Source: Aurantimonas coralicida_A
GTDB lineage: Bacteria > Pseudomonadota > Alphaproteobacteria > Rhizobiales > Rhizobiaceae
Direction of reading: 5' to 3'
DNA length: 64,000 nucleotides
Assembly (NCBI RefSeq): GCF_036016755.1
Contig: NZ_JAYXIH010000008.1
Span: 1 to 64,000, forward strand
In this document: positions 8,717 to 18,352 of the stretch, piece by piece
Position numbering within the stretch: position 1 is the first letter of the stretch
Layout: each line of letters opens with the position of its first letter
Notes under the pieces: generated by a model
Seen by the model: only the letters and a program-made list of their open reading frames with translations
The model's database searches: none
Told to the model about the DNA's origin: nothing
Program-made: the position numbers and the translations under genes

Positions 8717-9817
8717 TCAGTCGTCGCTCAGCTTGACGTTATATTCCGTGCCCAGCATGTCGACGACCTGGCTGCGCAACTCGGGCGAGATCGTCGTACC
8801 TTTGTCGTACAATGCCTGCGCCGGCTTGCCGGTGACCTGCTCGTAGGTGCCCAGGACCGGCTCCTTGGCCGACTGGTATTCGGGATCGGCCTTCATCTGG
8901 GTCACGGCGTCCTGATAGGCGGCGACGATGTCGTCGGGTGTGTCCTTGGGCAAGAAGACCATCTTCTGGGCCGGAAAACCGGCGGTGAAGAAGGCGAAAT
9001 AGGCATCGAACTCCGGACCCGACGGCGCTTTTCCGGTCAGCATTTCGTAGGCTTCCCCGAAATGCGGCAGGTCGGGAAAGGTCGGATCGCGGACGAGATT
9101 GCCGTCCTCGTCCAGCGCGCCCCAGGAGAACAGCGGAACCGCCTTGCCCTCGTCGACCAGCGGCTGCACGTTCTTCAGATAGGCCGAAGACGTCTGGTAA
9201 TCGATGTTGACCTCGCCGCGCTCGAAGGCGAGGCGTCCGTCGCCACGGCCCTTGAAGCCGAAGACGTGCTGGACGTCGAGGCCCATCATCTGGAAACCGA
9301 GCAGCGGAACCAGATCGAGCGAGGTAGCGCCCTGGCTCGCATAGACCAGCTTCTGATCCTTCAGATTGCCGATGTCATCCGCTGTCGGAACCAGTTCGGG
9401 AGAGGCATAGACGACACCGCCGGTCGGCGCGGCCATGACGATCTTCCAATCCTTGTATTCATAGCGGACGCGCGGATCGCCCAGAAGATACGGGAACTGA
9501 GTCGAGCCCGACGTGCCGAGGATGGTCAGGCCGTCCGGCTTTGCGCGGCTGGCGAAGAGGTTGGTGCCCTTGGTCGAACCACCGCCCGGCTCGTTGACCA
9601 CGACAACCGTGGGGTTGCCGGGCAGATATTTGGAGAAGAACGGCGCGTTGAACCGCGCCCAGGTGTCCGAACCGCCGCCCGGCGAGAACGGGATGATCCA
9701 TTCGATAGTCTTGCCTTCGAACGAGACCTGAGCCGAAGCCGGCCCCGACACGGTGAGCGCGGCGAGTGAAGCCGCGATCGCCAGCGTCGCGCGGCGCGTG
9801 AAACTGTTAAGTGTCAT
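8717..9817 (-). CDS. tctC: Tripartite tricarboxylate transporter substrate-binding protein TctC
   Basis: Secreted binding protein of 366 residues. It starts at 9817 behind a strong GGGAGGA site and has an N-terminal signal peptide (Arg-Arg followed by a hydrophobic stretch, probable cleavage after SGPASA). The mature part has TctC (Bug-family) features, including IEWIIPFSPGGGSD and NEPGGGSTKGTN, which bind a carboxylate end of the ligand. It is the first gene of the minus-strand operon tctC - tctAB fusion - prpF-like, and divergent from the tctD/tctE regulators that typically control it. Ligand likely a tricarboxylate by context. Confidence 0.92.
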   Translation of the reverse strand: MTLNSFTRRATLAIAASLAALTVSGPASAQVSFEGKTIEWIIPFSPGGGSDTWARFNAPFFSKYLPGNPTVVVVNEPGGGSTKGTNLFASRAKPDGLTILGTSGSTQFPYLLGDPRVRYEYKDWKIVMAAPTGGVVYASPELVPTADDIGNLKDQKLVYASQGATSLDLVPLLGFQMMGLDVQHVFGFKGRGDGRLAFERGEVNIDYQTSSAYLKNVQPLVDEGKAVPLFSWGALDEDGNLVRDPTFPDLPHFGEAYEMLTGKAPSGPEFDAYFAFFTAGFPAQKMVFLPKDTPDDIVAAYQDAVTQMKADPEYQSAKEPVLGTYEQVTGKPAQALYDKGTTISPELRSQVVDMLGTEYNVKLSDD

Positions 9818-9986
9818 TGGGTCCTCCCAGACCGTTGCATTGATCGTCGAGAGCAGATGACGGTATCCCGCGCTCCGCGTCTCCTCTCCCATAGATCTGC
9901 CGGCGTCGTCGAAATCGCGGGGCCAGCTTGATCCGGGCCTGTTTATCCGCGCAACCTGTCTGAACCCTGTCAAGGGCCGGAGGACC

Positions 9987-10667
9987 ATGCGAATTGTATT
10001 GATCGAAGACAATGAGAGCCTGGCGCGTGGAATCGCCACGGCGCTGCGCGATCTCGGACATGCCGTGGACTGCCTTTTGGACGGCAGCGATGGTGCCACT
10101 TATCTCGCCACCCAAGGCGCCGACGTCGCGATCGTCGATGTCAACCTGCCGGGGCTGAGCGGCTTCGATCTGGTCCGGGCATTGCGGCAACGCGGGGATT
10201 CGACGCCGGTCCTGATGCTGACGGCGCGGGGCGAGACAAGCGATCGGATCACCGGGCTGGACGCCGGCGCCGACGACTATCTGGTCAAGCCGTTCGACAT
10301 GGCCGAGCTGATCGCCAGACTGCGTGCGCTTGCGCGGCGGCTACCGGGCTTGCGGCCCGTCGAGGAAACGCTCGGCCGGCTCCGGTTCGACCACGGGGCG
10401 CGACAGCTGTTCGGGCCGCAGGGCCCCATCGACCTCGCGCGGCGTGAACTCGCGCTGTTCGAGTATCTGCTTCAAAATTCGGGGCGCGTGATCGCGAAAG
10501 AGCAAATCGGCGAGGCATTGTATGGCGTCGGCTCCGAGATCGAACCGAACGCGGTCGAACTGGCGGTGTCGCGTCTCCGACGCAAGCTGCGCGAGACCGG
10601 CGTCGAAATCCGCACGGCTCGCGGGGTGGGCTACATGCTTGATGCCGGCAATGACGGGCAACAATGA
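9987..10667 (+). CDS. tctD: Response regulator TctD (OmpR family)
   Basis: Protein of 226 residues with a receiver domain (acidic pair ED at 7-8, phosphoacceptor Asp51 in VAIVDVNLPG, and the conserved Lys in LVKPF) and a C-terminal OmpR-type winged helix (ELAVSRLRRKL recognition region). It is preceded by CCGGAGGACC and overlaps the kinase gene by four bases. In Salmonella TctD/TctE induces the tct tricarboxylate transporter; the same divergent arrangement with tctC is seen here. Confidence 0.93.
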   Translation: MRIVLIEDNESLARGIATALRDLGHAVDCLLDGSDGATYLATQGADVAIVDVNLPGLSGFDLVRALRQRGDSTPVLMLTARGETSDRITGLDAGADDYLVKPFDMAELIARLRALARRLPGLRPVEETLGRLRFDHGARQLFGPQGPIDLARRELALFEYLLQNSGRVIAKEQIGEALYGVGSEIEPNAVELAVSRLRRKLRETGVEIRTARGVGYMLDAGNDGQQ

Positions 10668-12040
10668 ACCGCTCGCTGCGCTCTCGGCTATTCCTGCTGA
10701 TCGTCCTGCCCCTGGTCGTCGTCGCCGGCTTCGCCGCCGTGGCTCGCTATGTGATGGCGGAGCGGACGTCGCAGACCCTCTACGACAATACTCTCCTCGC
10801 CGTCGCATTGGCGATTTCCCGCGACGTCGTCCTCAGCGAGGGCGATCTCCTGTCCGAGCAGCTGTTGGAATCGCTGACCCAAACGCTCGGCGACGCCATC
10901 TATTACGAAGTGACCGGCCCCGGCGGACGCTTCGTCACGGGATATACCAACTCACCGCCGCAACCGGGAACCGAAGAGATCGCAAGCGGCGTTCCCGCCT
11001 TCTTCGACGCGGAATATTTCGACGCGCCCGTTCGGGCGGTCGTTCTCCGCGAATTCATCCCCGAACCGCAATTCGGCGGTTGGGTGACGGTCAAGGTCTG
11101 GCAGACCGTCCGCCAGCGCGACGCGCTGAGCTTGCAACTGGCTATGGAGGCGTCGACCCTCATGGCAGTGGTAATCGTCGCTGCGGGCGCCTTCGTCTGG
11201 TTTGGCATCAATTTCGGCTTGCGGCCGTTGCTGCAATTGCGCGAAGCCGTCGAGCGCCGTTCGCAGGACGATCTGAGCCCGATCCGGCGAACTGTGCCGC
11301 GCGAGGTCAAGAGCCTCGTGCGGGCCATGAATGCGCTCTTCCGGCAGCTCTCCGACGCCTTCGCGGCGCGGGACGCCTTCATTTCCAACGCGGCGCACCA
11401 GCTGCGGAACCCAATTGCGGCGATCCTCGCCCAAGCCGAGGCGGCCGAGGCGGCACCGCCGGACGCGGATTTGCGCGGACGCGTCTCGGAGGTCGCCGAA
11501 GCGGCCCGGCGTACCGCACGCCTGACCCAGCAACTGCTATCCTTGGAACGGGCGCGCGGCCTCCCGCCCGGATCGAGCGAGGAAAAAATCGAACTCGCGA
11601 AACTGGCCGCCGACATATTGCGCGGACGAGCGGCTGCCGCATTGCTGCGTGGTATCGACGTGTCGCTGGACGTGGCGGGGGAACCGGTCCTGATACGAGG
11701 CGATCCGGTGTTGCTCGGCGAGGCCCTCGAGAACCTTCTCGATAACGCCATCCGATACGGATGCCGGGACGGCGGTGCTGTCCGGGTCGCGGTCGGATTC
11801 GAGCCGGGAATTGTTCGTCTGGCCGTCGAGGATGATGGACCCGGCGTACTGACGAAGCAGCGAGACCGCATCTTCGAGCGCTTCCAGCGCGGTGTAGACG
11901 ACGGGGTGGAAGGCTGCGGACTCGGCCTTGCCATCGTGCGGGAAATCGTCGATCGGCACGGCGGACACGTCTGGTTGGGCGACACGCCAGGTGGAGCGCG
12001 GTTCGTGATCGAATTGCCTATCGCGGGGGCCGCTGAGTAA
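10664..12040 (+). CDS. tctE: Sensor histidine kinase TctE
   Basis: Membrane kinase of 458 residues: a transmembrane helix at about 8-30, a periplasmic domain of about 130 residues of the TctE N-terminal type, a second membrane helix at about 165-185, a HAMP-like linker, the H box AAHQLRNPIAA with phospho-acceptor His245, then the N box ENLLDNAIRYG, G1 VEDDGPGV and G2 GCGLGLAIV of the ATPase domain. It pairs with TctD (ATGA overlap) and probably senses external tricarboxylates. Confidence 0.92.
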   Translation: MNRSLRSRLFLLIVLPLVVVAGFAAVARYVMAERTSQTLYDNTLLAVALAISRDVVLSEGDLLSEQLLESLTQTLGDAIYYEVTGPGGRFVTGYTNSPPQPGTEEIASGVPAFFDAEYFDAPVRAVVLREFIPEPQFGGWVTVKVWQTVRQRDALSLQLAMEASTLMAVVIVAAGAFVWFGINFGLRPLLQLREAVERRSQDDLSPIRRTVPREVKSLVRAMNALFRQLSDAFAARDAFISNAAHQLRNPIAAILAQAEAAEAAPPDADLRGRVSEVAEAARRTARLTQQLLSLERARGLPPGSSEEKIELAKLAADILRGRAAAALLRGIDVSLDVAGEPVLIRGDPVLLGEALENLLDNAIRYGCRDGGAVRVAVGFEPGIVRLAVEDDGPGVLTKQRDRIFERFQRGVDDGVEGCGLGLAIVREIVDRHGGHVWLGDTPGGARFVIELPIAGAAE

Positions 12041-12086
12041 CGCATGGGTTCGGCCCGCCCGGCTTGGACCGACAATTGCGACGCGG

Positions 12087-14057
12087 CTACCTTGCGGCTA
12101 CCCTTTCCCCACGGGCGCCGCCGTGCGCCGCGATGACGCGGTCGGCATCGCGACCGTAAACCTCCTCATAGTGGTCGAAGGCGCTTTCGAACCAGCCGAT
12201 GCCCTGGGTCGCTGATCGGAGCGCCTGCCCCAGTTCCTCCAGCGCGACGGCGGGAAGTCGCGTACGCAGCAGATCCCAGCCGCGTGCGTCCGGATTCGGT
12301 TCAAAGCCCAGCACGCGCCCCTTCAGCGACGAGATCATCGCGACGAGCGCGCCGGTATAAAGGGCGGGCGCGTGGATAGCGGCCTCATGGATCGGCTGCA
12401 GCAACATCGGGACCGCCTCCGCCAGCGCCTCCGCGACCGCCGCTCGCCCCGCCGCGCGAAAGGCGAAGTCCGAGCTGTCCACCGCATGGTATTGCCCATC
12501 GGTCAGCGTCACAGCGATGTCAATCACGGGAAAGCCGAGCGGCCCCGACGCCAGCGCGTCCCGTGCTCCCGCCTCGATCGAAGGGATGTAGTTTCGCGGC
12601 ACGGCACCGCCCTTCACCGTCTCGTCGAAGCTGAAGCCACCACCCCGCCGGTTTGGCCGCACGGTCAATTTGACGTCGGCGAACTGCCCCGCGCCTCCGG
12701 TCTGCTTGCGATGACGATGGTGGATGCTGGCCGGTCGGCTGATCGTTTCGCGCCAGACGCCGTCGGGCGCGTGGTCCGACGCCTTCACGCCGAACTCTTC
12801 CGCCAGCATGCTGAGCACGCGACGAAGGTGCATCGGCCCTTGGAGATGCACGACCAGCGCGCCCGTCGCCCCCTCCTGACTGACCGCCAAGCCCGGATCG
12901 TCCTCGGCGATGCGGGCAAGGGCCAGGGAAAGCTTCGCCTGGTCGCGATCGTTCTCTGGCGCCAGGCTGCGCACGAACATCGGTTCCGGTGAGCAGGCCC
13001 AGGCGGGCGGATCGCCGCTCCGGTCAGCGAAGAGCAGCCGGCTAGCGGCAAGATGATCCGACTTGAGCGCCAAGGCGATACCGCCAGCTGGCAGCGGCGA
13101 CGACGCCGGCTTGCCCGTGCCAACCTCCATGAGCGCACCCAGATTTCCGCCGGCGAGCGAGGACCCGGCGCTCACCCCGTCGACGAGCGCCCGGAGAATT
13201 TTCTCCTTGCCGAGATGCTTCCGGTACTGGGCGTGAAACGTGACCGCCATCGGCCCCGCCTCCCCCGCCTGCGATCCGGCGGCCAGCCGCTGACGCAGGA
13301 CATCGACGGAAGGAGCCTCATGGCGCAGCAGCTTCATCAGCCGGACAACGCCGGCACCATGCAGGGCGGAGCCGATCAGCGCCGGGTTCGCCCGGTTCTC
13401 GGCAAGCGCCCGGCAGCAGATCGCATAGAGAGCGCCTGTCGCCGGTTCGCGGTCCTCCACGATCTCCTCGAGCAACCGATCGTCGAACTCGGATAGGTTT
13501 TCCAGCAGCTCCGCCCGCGCCTCATGCTCACGCGCCACGGCACTCTCGGGAACCTCGACCAGAGCGGATGGTCCTCCCTCCTGATAGCGCCAGGCGCGCT
13601 CGGAGACGAGATCGACCGCGCCGACGACCTGCTCTCCGTCGCGGATCGGGATCTGGCGAAGCACGATCGGATGGCCGCAATAGTCCTGCAGCCCGGCAAC
13701 GACGTCGCGGAGTCGGGCCCGGGTTTCATCGATACGGTTGACGAAGACGAGACAGGGCATGCCCGATGCCTCCACTGCCCGGAAGAACGGCGCCGTGAGC
13801 ACGGCGGCCTCGGGATCGGGCGAAACGACGATCACCGCCGCATCGCTGGCCAGCAAGGCCGCGCGCGCTTGCGGTAGGGTCTCGATGTCGCCCGGGCAGT
13901 CGATCGCGCACCAAGGCTCGTCCATGAAATCGAATCTGACGACACCGAGGCCGTCACGGGTTTCGAAGCGCTCGCCCGCAGCTTGGGGCCCGGCGAGCCG
14001 ATTGACGAGTGTGGTTTTCCCGGCACCTGCCGGACCGAGAACCGTGAAGCACCGCAT
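12087..14057 (-). CDS. EF-G-like translational GTPase lacking a normal switch I
   Basis: Protein of 656 residues with the domain layout of elongation factor G: GTPase domain, beta-barrel and EF-G domains III to V (EF-G IV segment HHRHRKQTGGAGQFADV). The P-loop GPAGAGKT (residues 8-15), G3 box DCPGD (about residue 53) and G4-like NRID are present. Only about 38 residues separate the P-loop from G3, against about 60 in true EF-G, so the switch I/effector segment with its Thr is missing. The start at 14057 follows AAAGGAG. It resembles the EF-G2-like proteins of alphaproteobacteria, whose role is uncertain; it is unlikely to be the housekeeping fusA. Confidence 0.85.
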   Translation of the reverse strand: MRCFTVLGPAGAGKTTLVNRLAGPQAAGERFETRDGLGVVRFDFMDEPWCAIDCPGDIETLPQARAALLASDAAVIVVSPDPEAAVLTAPFFRAVEASGMPCLVFVNRIDETRARLRDVVAGLQDYCGHPIVLRQIPIRDGEQVVGAVDLVSERAWRYQEGGPSALVEVPESAVAREHEARAELLENLSEFDDRLLEEIVEDREPATGALYAICCRALAENRANPALIGSALHGAGVVRLMKLLRHEAPSVDVLRQRLAAGSQAGEAGPMAVTFHAQYRKHLGKEKILRALVDGVSAGSSLAGGNLGALMEVGTGKPASSPLPAGGIALALKSDHLAASRLLFADRSGDPPAWACSPEPMFVRSLAPENDRDQAKLSLALARIAEDDPGLAVSQEGATGALVVHLQGPMHLRRVLSMLAEEFGVKASDHAPDGVWRETISRPASIHHRHRKQTGGAGQFADVKLTVRPNRRGGGFSFDETVKGGAVPRNYIPSIEAGARDALASGPLGFPVIDIAVTLTDGQYHAVDSSDFAFRAAGRAAVAEALAEAVPMLLQPIHEAAIHAPALYTGALVAMISSLKGRVLGFEPNPDARGWDLLRTRLPAVALEELGQALRSATQGIGWFESAFDHYEEVYGRDADRVIAAHGGARGERVAAR

Positions 14058-14269
14058 GATCGGCTCCTTTACGCTTCGCACTCGCGGCGTTCGGGCGCCC
14101 CGCATCGGGGCGACCGCGGCGAGTTCCAGGCAGAATGTCGCAAAACGGAGCCGCCGTCGATCTTGTCGGTAAAAAGGACATCCGCAGGGGTTCTTTCTCG
14201 AAGCTTTCATTGATGAGAGATTGCAGGCGCTGACCGGATGGAATTCGACGCCGAACCAGGGAGCAACCC

Positions 14270-14713
14270 GTGGAAACCACCGACCCCTTCGATCTCGCGC
14301 GCTTCGTAAGGGCTCAGGCGCCGGTCTTCGACACTGTCGTCGACGAGCTGAGCGCGGGACAAAAGCGCAGCCACTGGATGTGGTTCATCTTCCCGCAACT
14401 GCGGGGCTTGGGGCGTTCATCGCTGGCTGAATTCTACGGCATCGGCTCGCTCGACGAGGCGCGCGCCTATCTGGCCGATCCTGTCCTCGGACCGCGGCTG
14501 GTCCTTTGCACGCAAACGGTACTGGGAGTGCGGGACCGCACCCTCCGCGCCATCTTCGGCTCGCCCGACGACATGAAATTCCGCTCCTCCATGACCCTGT
14601 TCGCACAGGCCGTCGAAGCGGAGGAAAGTCCGTTCGCTCTGGCGCTCCAACGCTATTGCGATGGACGAATGGACGAAAAGACGCTGGCGCGGTTGGCGGC
14701 GGCCGGGACATAG
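14270..14713 (+). CDS. DUF1810 family protein
   Basis: Small soluble protein of 147 residues with the DUF1810 signature HWMWFIFPQLRGLG and a following conserved stretch (YGIGSLDEARAYL). The fold is known from structures of relatives, but no function is established. Translation probably starts at a GTG eight bases after GGGAG. It is divergent from the EF-G-like gene and convergent with the sugar-binding protein gene. Confidence 0.88.
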   Translation: METTDPFDLARFVRAQAPVFDTVVDELSAGQKRSHWMWFIFPQLRGLGRSSLAEFYGIGSLDEARAYLADPVLGPRLVLCTQTVLGVRDRTLRAIFGSPDDMKFRSSMTLFAQAVEAEESPFALALQRYCDGRMDEKTLARLAAAGT

Positions 14714-14739
14714 GTCGCAACGGCCGCGAGCCGGTTGCG

Positions 14740-14799
14740 GTTGGATGCTTCACCGCTCCGCAAGGACGCACGGCCCCGCGGAGCGGCCTGGCATCCAAC
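14740..14799. terminator. Two-tier GC-rich hairpin, likely bidirectional terminator
   Basis: Outer arms GTTGGATGC/GCATCCAAC and inner arms CCGCTCCGC/GCGGAGCGG are each perfect over 9 bp and separated by only four bases per side. The structure lies exactly between two convergent stop codons (DUF1810 gene and the sugar-binding protein gene), suiting transcription termination from both sides, although no U-tract is present. Confidence 0.65.
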
Positions 14800-15747
14800 T
14801 TAGTCGTAGAGAACCGCCGCGATCTCCGGATCGTCGATGGTCGCCTTGTCATAGTAGAAGAAGCCGGTGTCGATATTCTTCTCGACGGTCTCGCCCTTGG
14901 CGGCTGCGACGGCCGCCTTCACCGTCTCGTAGCCGATGCCGACCGGATTCTGGGTAATAGCACCCGCCATCGATCCATCGCGCACGGCCTCTTTCTGAGC
15001 CGCGCCGGAATCGTACCCGATCACCACGACCTCGTCCCGGCCCATCTCACGCTTGCCGTTGAGAACCCCGATGGCCGATCCCTCATTGGCGCCGAAGATA
15101 CCGGCGAGGTCGGGATTGGCCTGCAGGATCGACTTGGTGATCTCGGTCGACTCGAGCTGATCGCCGCCACCGTATTGCACCGAGACGATCTCGATGTCGG
15201 GATGCGCCTCCTTGATCCGGTTGCTGAAGCCCTCGACGCGGTCGATGCCGGTGCGGCTGGTCTGGTCATGCGCGACGACCGCGACCTTGCCCTTGTCACC
15301 GATCAATTCCGCCATCTTGTCGGCCGCGAGCGCCGCGGCGGCGACGTTGTCGGTCGAAGCGGTCGCCATCGGAATATCGCTGTCGACGCCGGAGTCGAAG
15401 GCGATAACCGGGATGCCAGCATCCTTCGCCTGTTGCAGAAGCGGAATTGCCGCTTGGCTATCGAGCGCCGCGAAGCCGATCGCGTCCGGCTTCTTCGCCA
15501 GCGCGGCCGACAGCATGTCGATCTGGCGGTCGACCATGGTTTCGTTGTCCGGACCCTCGAAGCTGACCTCGACGCCAAGCTCTTCGGCCGCCTTGTCGGC
15601 GCCCGCCTTGACCGCCTGCCAGAACTGATGCTGGAAGCCCTTCGAGATCAGCGGCACATACATCTTTTCCTGCGCCGTGGCTGCTCCGCCTGCGGCCAAG
15701 AGGGCTGCGGCGCTGATCGCGCCGAGAATGACTCGTCTGGTGAACAT
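14800..15747 (-). CDS. Sugar ABC transporter substrate-binding protein (ribose type)
   Basis: Periplasmic binding protein of 315 residues, periplasmic-binding-protein-like I family (RbsB/ChvE relatives). It has a signal peptide with RR and a hydrophobic core ending at ATAQE, then a mature domain beginning YVPLISKGFQHQFWQAV. The start at 15747 follows GGAGGA. It is the last gene of the minus-strand sugar operon, after the permease and ATPase. By neighbours (mutarotase, lactonases) the ligand is probably a fucose- or pentose-like monosaccharide. Confidence 0.9.
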   Translation of the reverse strand: MFTRRVILGAISAAALLAAGGAATAQEKMYVPLISKGFQHQFWQAVKAGADKAAEELGVEVSFEGPDNETMVDRQIDMLSAALAKKPDAIGFAALDSQAAIPLLQQAKDAGIPVIAFDSGVDSDIPMATASTDNVAAAALAADKMAELIGDKGKVAVVAHDQTSRTGIDRVEGFSNRIKEAHPDIEIVSVQYGGGDQLESTEITKSILQANPDLAGIFGANEGSAIGVLNGKREMGRDEVVVIGYDSGAAQKEAVRDGSMAGAITQNPVGIGYETVKAAVAAAKGETVEKNIDTGFFYYDKATIDDPEIAAVLYD

Positions 15748-15827
15748 GATTTTTCCTCCGGGTTGCGTTTGCTTGCTGGGTGATGTCGTCGGGGCGCGGT
15801 TCGCCCTCTTGGTTGTTGTCGCCTTCG

Positions 15828-16829
15828 CTATATCCGGCGGCGACGCATCATGTCGGCATAGACCGCCAGGATGATGATCGCGCCGGTGACCACCGTCTGC
15901 CATTCCTGCGCCACCGACAGAATGCGCAGGCCGTTGGTGAGCACGGCCATGATCAGCGCGCCGATCAGCGTGCCGAGGATGGTGCCGCGCCCGCCCGACA
16001 GCGACGTACCGCCGATCACGACAGCGGCGATCGCCTCCAGTTCGTAGCCGAGGCCGAGCGCCGGCTGGGCCGAGTTGAGACGCGAAGCGATGAGCAGTCC
16101 GGCGATGCCGCAGATCCCCCCGGACAGAGCATAGATCGCCATCTTCCAGGCGTCGGTGTTGACGCCCGAAAGCCGGACCGACTCCTCGTTGGAGCCGAGC
16201 GCGAAGGTGTATCGGCCGAGAACCGTCCGCTCCAGAATGTAGCTGACGGAGAAGGCGGTCAGGAACAGGATCAGCACGCCGTTCGGGATCGGCAGAGCGG
16301 GAATAAGGTCGCCGATCAGCGAACCGCGGGAGATCTCGGTGAAGCCCGGCGTGTCGTTGAAATAGATCGGCCGCGTTCCCGAGATCACCAGGGAAAGCCC
16401 CTTCAACATCAGCATCATGCCGAGCGTGGCGATGAAGGGAGGAATCTTCATCTTGGCGACAAAGGTGCCGGAGAGGAGTCCGCTCAGCGCGCCGGCGCCG
16501 ATCGCGGCGATGATGCCCAGCGGCAGCGGCAGCCCCCAATAGGTCAGCACCACTCCGGCGATGACTGCGCAAAACGTCATCAGCGTTCCGACCGAAAGGT
16601 CGATGCCGCCGGTGATGATGACCAGCGTGACACCGACCGCCAGCACGCCGTTGACCGAGGTCGCCTGCAGGATGGCGATGATATTGGTCATCTGCATGAA
16701 ATTCGGCGAGGCGAGCGAAAAGCCGATGAGGAGAAGAACCAGACTGGCGAAGGCCAGCAGCTTTTGATGCGCGCCGGTATTCAGAAGGCGGGCGGCAAAG
16801 CCAGGCCGCGCGGCGTCGACCGTGGTCAT
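15828..16829 (-). CDS. Sugar ABC transporter permease (RbsC type)
   Basis: Integral inner-membrane permease of 333 residues with about nine or ten transmembrane segments and the family segments TLVIITGGIDLSVG and AAVVIGGTSLSGGRGT. It starts with ATG overlapping the ATPase stop codon by four bases, so the two are translationally coupled. It forms the channel for the importer with the adjacent ATPase and binding protein. Confidence 0.9.
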   Translation of the reverse strand: MTTVDAARPGFAARLLNTGAHQKLLAFASLVLLLIGFSLASPNFMQMTNIIAILQATSVNGVLAVGVTLVIITGGIDLSVGTLMTFCAVIAGVVLTYWGLPLPLGIIAAIGAGALSGLLSGTFVAKMKIPPFIATLGMMLMLKGLSLVISGTRPIYFNDTPGFTEISRGSLIGDLIPALPIPNGVLILFLTAFSVSYILERTVLGRYTFALGSNEESVRLSGVNTDAWKMAIYALSGGICGIAGLLIASRLNSAQPALGLGYELEAIAAVVIGGTSLSGGRGTILGTLIGALIMAVLTNGLRILSVAQEWQTVVTGAIIILAVYADMMRRRRI

Positions 16830-18352
16830 GCGTGTTCTCCCACTGGTTCCATCGCGCTCTCGCGCATCGTCGCGAGGCGCATGATGTCCTCCTGGCTGGT
16901 GCCGGAGCCGCCGGGCAGAATGCCGGTCAGCCGGCCCTCGCGCATCACCGCGATCCGGTGGCTGAGTCGCAGAATTTCCGGCAGTTCGGACGAGATCACG
17001 ATGATTGCGCGCCCTTGTTCGGCAAGGCTGTTCAGGAGCTTGTAGATCTCGCTCTTGGCGCCGACATCGATGCCGCGTGTCGGCTCGTCGAAAATCAGGA
17101 TGTCGCAATCGCGCAGCAGCCATTTGGCGATGACCACCTTCTGTTGATTGCCGCCGGACAGAAGCCGCACCTCCTGCCGATCGGACGGGGTGCGGATGCC
17201 GAGCCGGTCGATATAGCGGCGCGCGGCCTCCCCCATTCCGTTCTCGTCGAGCATGCCGGCGCGGCTGGTGAAACGATCGAGGCTCGCCATGGCGATATTG
17301 GCGCGCACGTCCATGGAAACCGCCAGCCCGAAATGCTTGCGGTCCTCGGAGAGGTAGCCGATCCCCGCTTTGACGGCGTCGGCCGGACTGCGAATGGAGC
17401 AAGGCTGTCCATGCACCAGGATGTCGCCGCAATCGCGCGGATCGGCGCCGAAGATCGCGCGCGCCACCTCGGTGCGCCCCGCGCCCATCAATCCAGCGAA
17501 ACCGAGGATTTCACCCTTCTTCACGGCAAAGCTGACGTCGCGAATCTCCCGGCCGCGGCTAAGCCCGCGCACTTCCAGCGCGATCTCGGCGGCGGACAAA
17601 TCCGGCTGTGCCGCCGCCTCGTCGCTGAGGGCACGGCCGACCATCATCGCGATGATCCGGCTGACCGGCGTATCGGCGGCGGACACGGTTCCGACCGTCT
17701 CGCCATCGCGCATCACCGTCACCCGGTCGGCGATCCGCTTCAACTCGTCCATCTTGTGCGAGATGTAGACGATACCGACACCCTCGGCCTTCAACCGCCG
17801 GATGATGATGAACAACTCCTCGATCTCGGCATCGTTGAGCGCCGCCGTCGGCTCGTCCATGATCAGGATGCGCGAGCGAAACGACAGCGCCTTGGCGATT
17901 TCGACCATCTGCTGCTTGGCGATGGTGAGCCGCTCCACCTTGGTGCGCGGGTCGAGCTTGAGGTTCATCCCGGCGAAGATGTCGGCGGCCTGCCGGTTTA
18001 GCGCCGCTTCGTCGAGTCGGCCGAAGCGACGGCGCGGCTCGCGCCCGATGAAGATGTTCTGGGCGATCGTCAGATCGTTCATCAGGCTGAGTTCCTGATG
18101 GATGATGCCGATGCCGAGATCCTGCGCCGCGCGCGGACCGTCGATCTCGACCGCATTGCCCTCGACCTCGATCTCGCCGCCGTCCCTCGGGTAGATCCCG
18201 GAGAGGATCTTCATCAGCGTCGACTTGCCGGCGCCATTCTCGCCCATCACGGCGTGAACCTCGCCCGGCAGAATTTCGAGATGCACATCCTTCAGGGCAT
18301 GCACGCCGGGGAAGCGCTTTTCGATTCCGGTCATCTGGACAAGCGCGGTCAT
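16826..18352 (-). CDS. Sugar ABC transporter ATP-binding protein (RbsA type, two ABC domains)
   Basis: Protein of 508 residues with two tandem nucleotide-binding domains. The first has Walker A GENGAGKST and Walker B LIMDEPTAAL; the second has the degenerate loop GLMGAGRTE, LLSGGNQQK signature and LIFDEPTRGID, as usual for RbsA/MglA/XylG. It powers sugar uptake at the cytoplasmic face. It overlaps its neighbours at both ends by four bases, so it belongs to a tightly coupled operon. Confidence 0.93.
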   Translation of the reverse strand: MTALVQMTGIEKRFPGVHALKDVHLEILPGEVHAVMGENGAGKSTLMKILSGIYPRDGGEIEVEGNAVEIDGPRAAQDLGIGIIHQELSLMNDLTIAQNIFIGREPRRRFGRLDEAALNRQAADIFAGMNLKLDPRTKVERLTIAKQQMVEIAKALSFRSRILIMDEPTAALNDAEIEELFIIIRRLKAEGVGIVYISHKMDELKRIADRVTVMRDGETVGTVSAADTPVSRIIAMMVGRALSDEAAAQPDLSAAEIALEVRGLSRGREIRDVSFAVKKGEILGFAGLMGAGRTEVARAIFGADPRDCGDILVHGQPCSIRSPADAVKAGIGYLSEDRKHFGLAVSMDVRANIAMASLDRFTSRAGMLDENGMGEAARRYIDRLGIRTPSDRQEVRLLSGGNQQKVVIAKWLLRDCDILIFDEPTRGIDVGAKSEIYKLLNSLAEQGRAIIVISSELPEILRLSHRIAVMREGRLTGILPGGSGTSQEDIMRLATMRESAMEPVGEHA

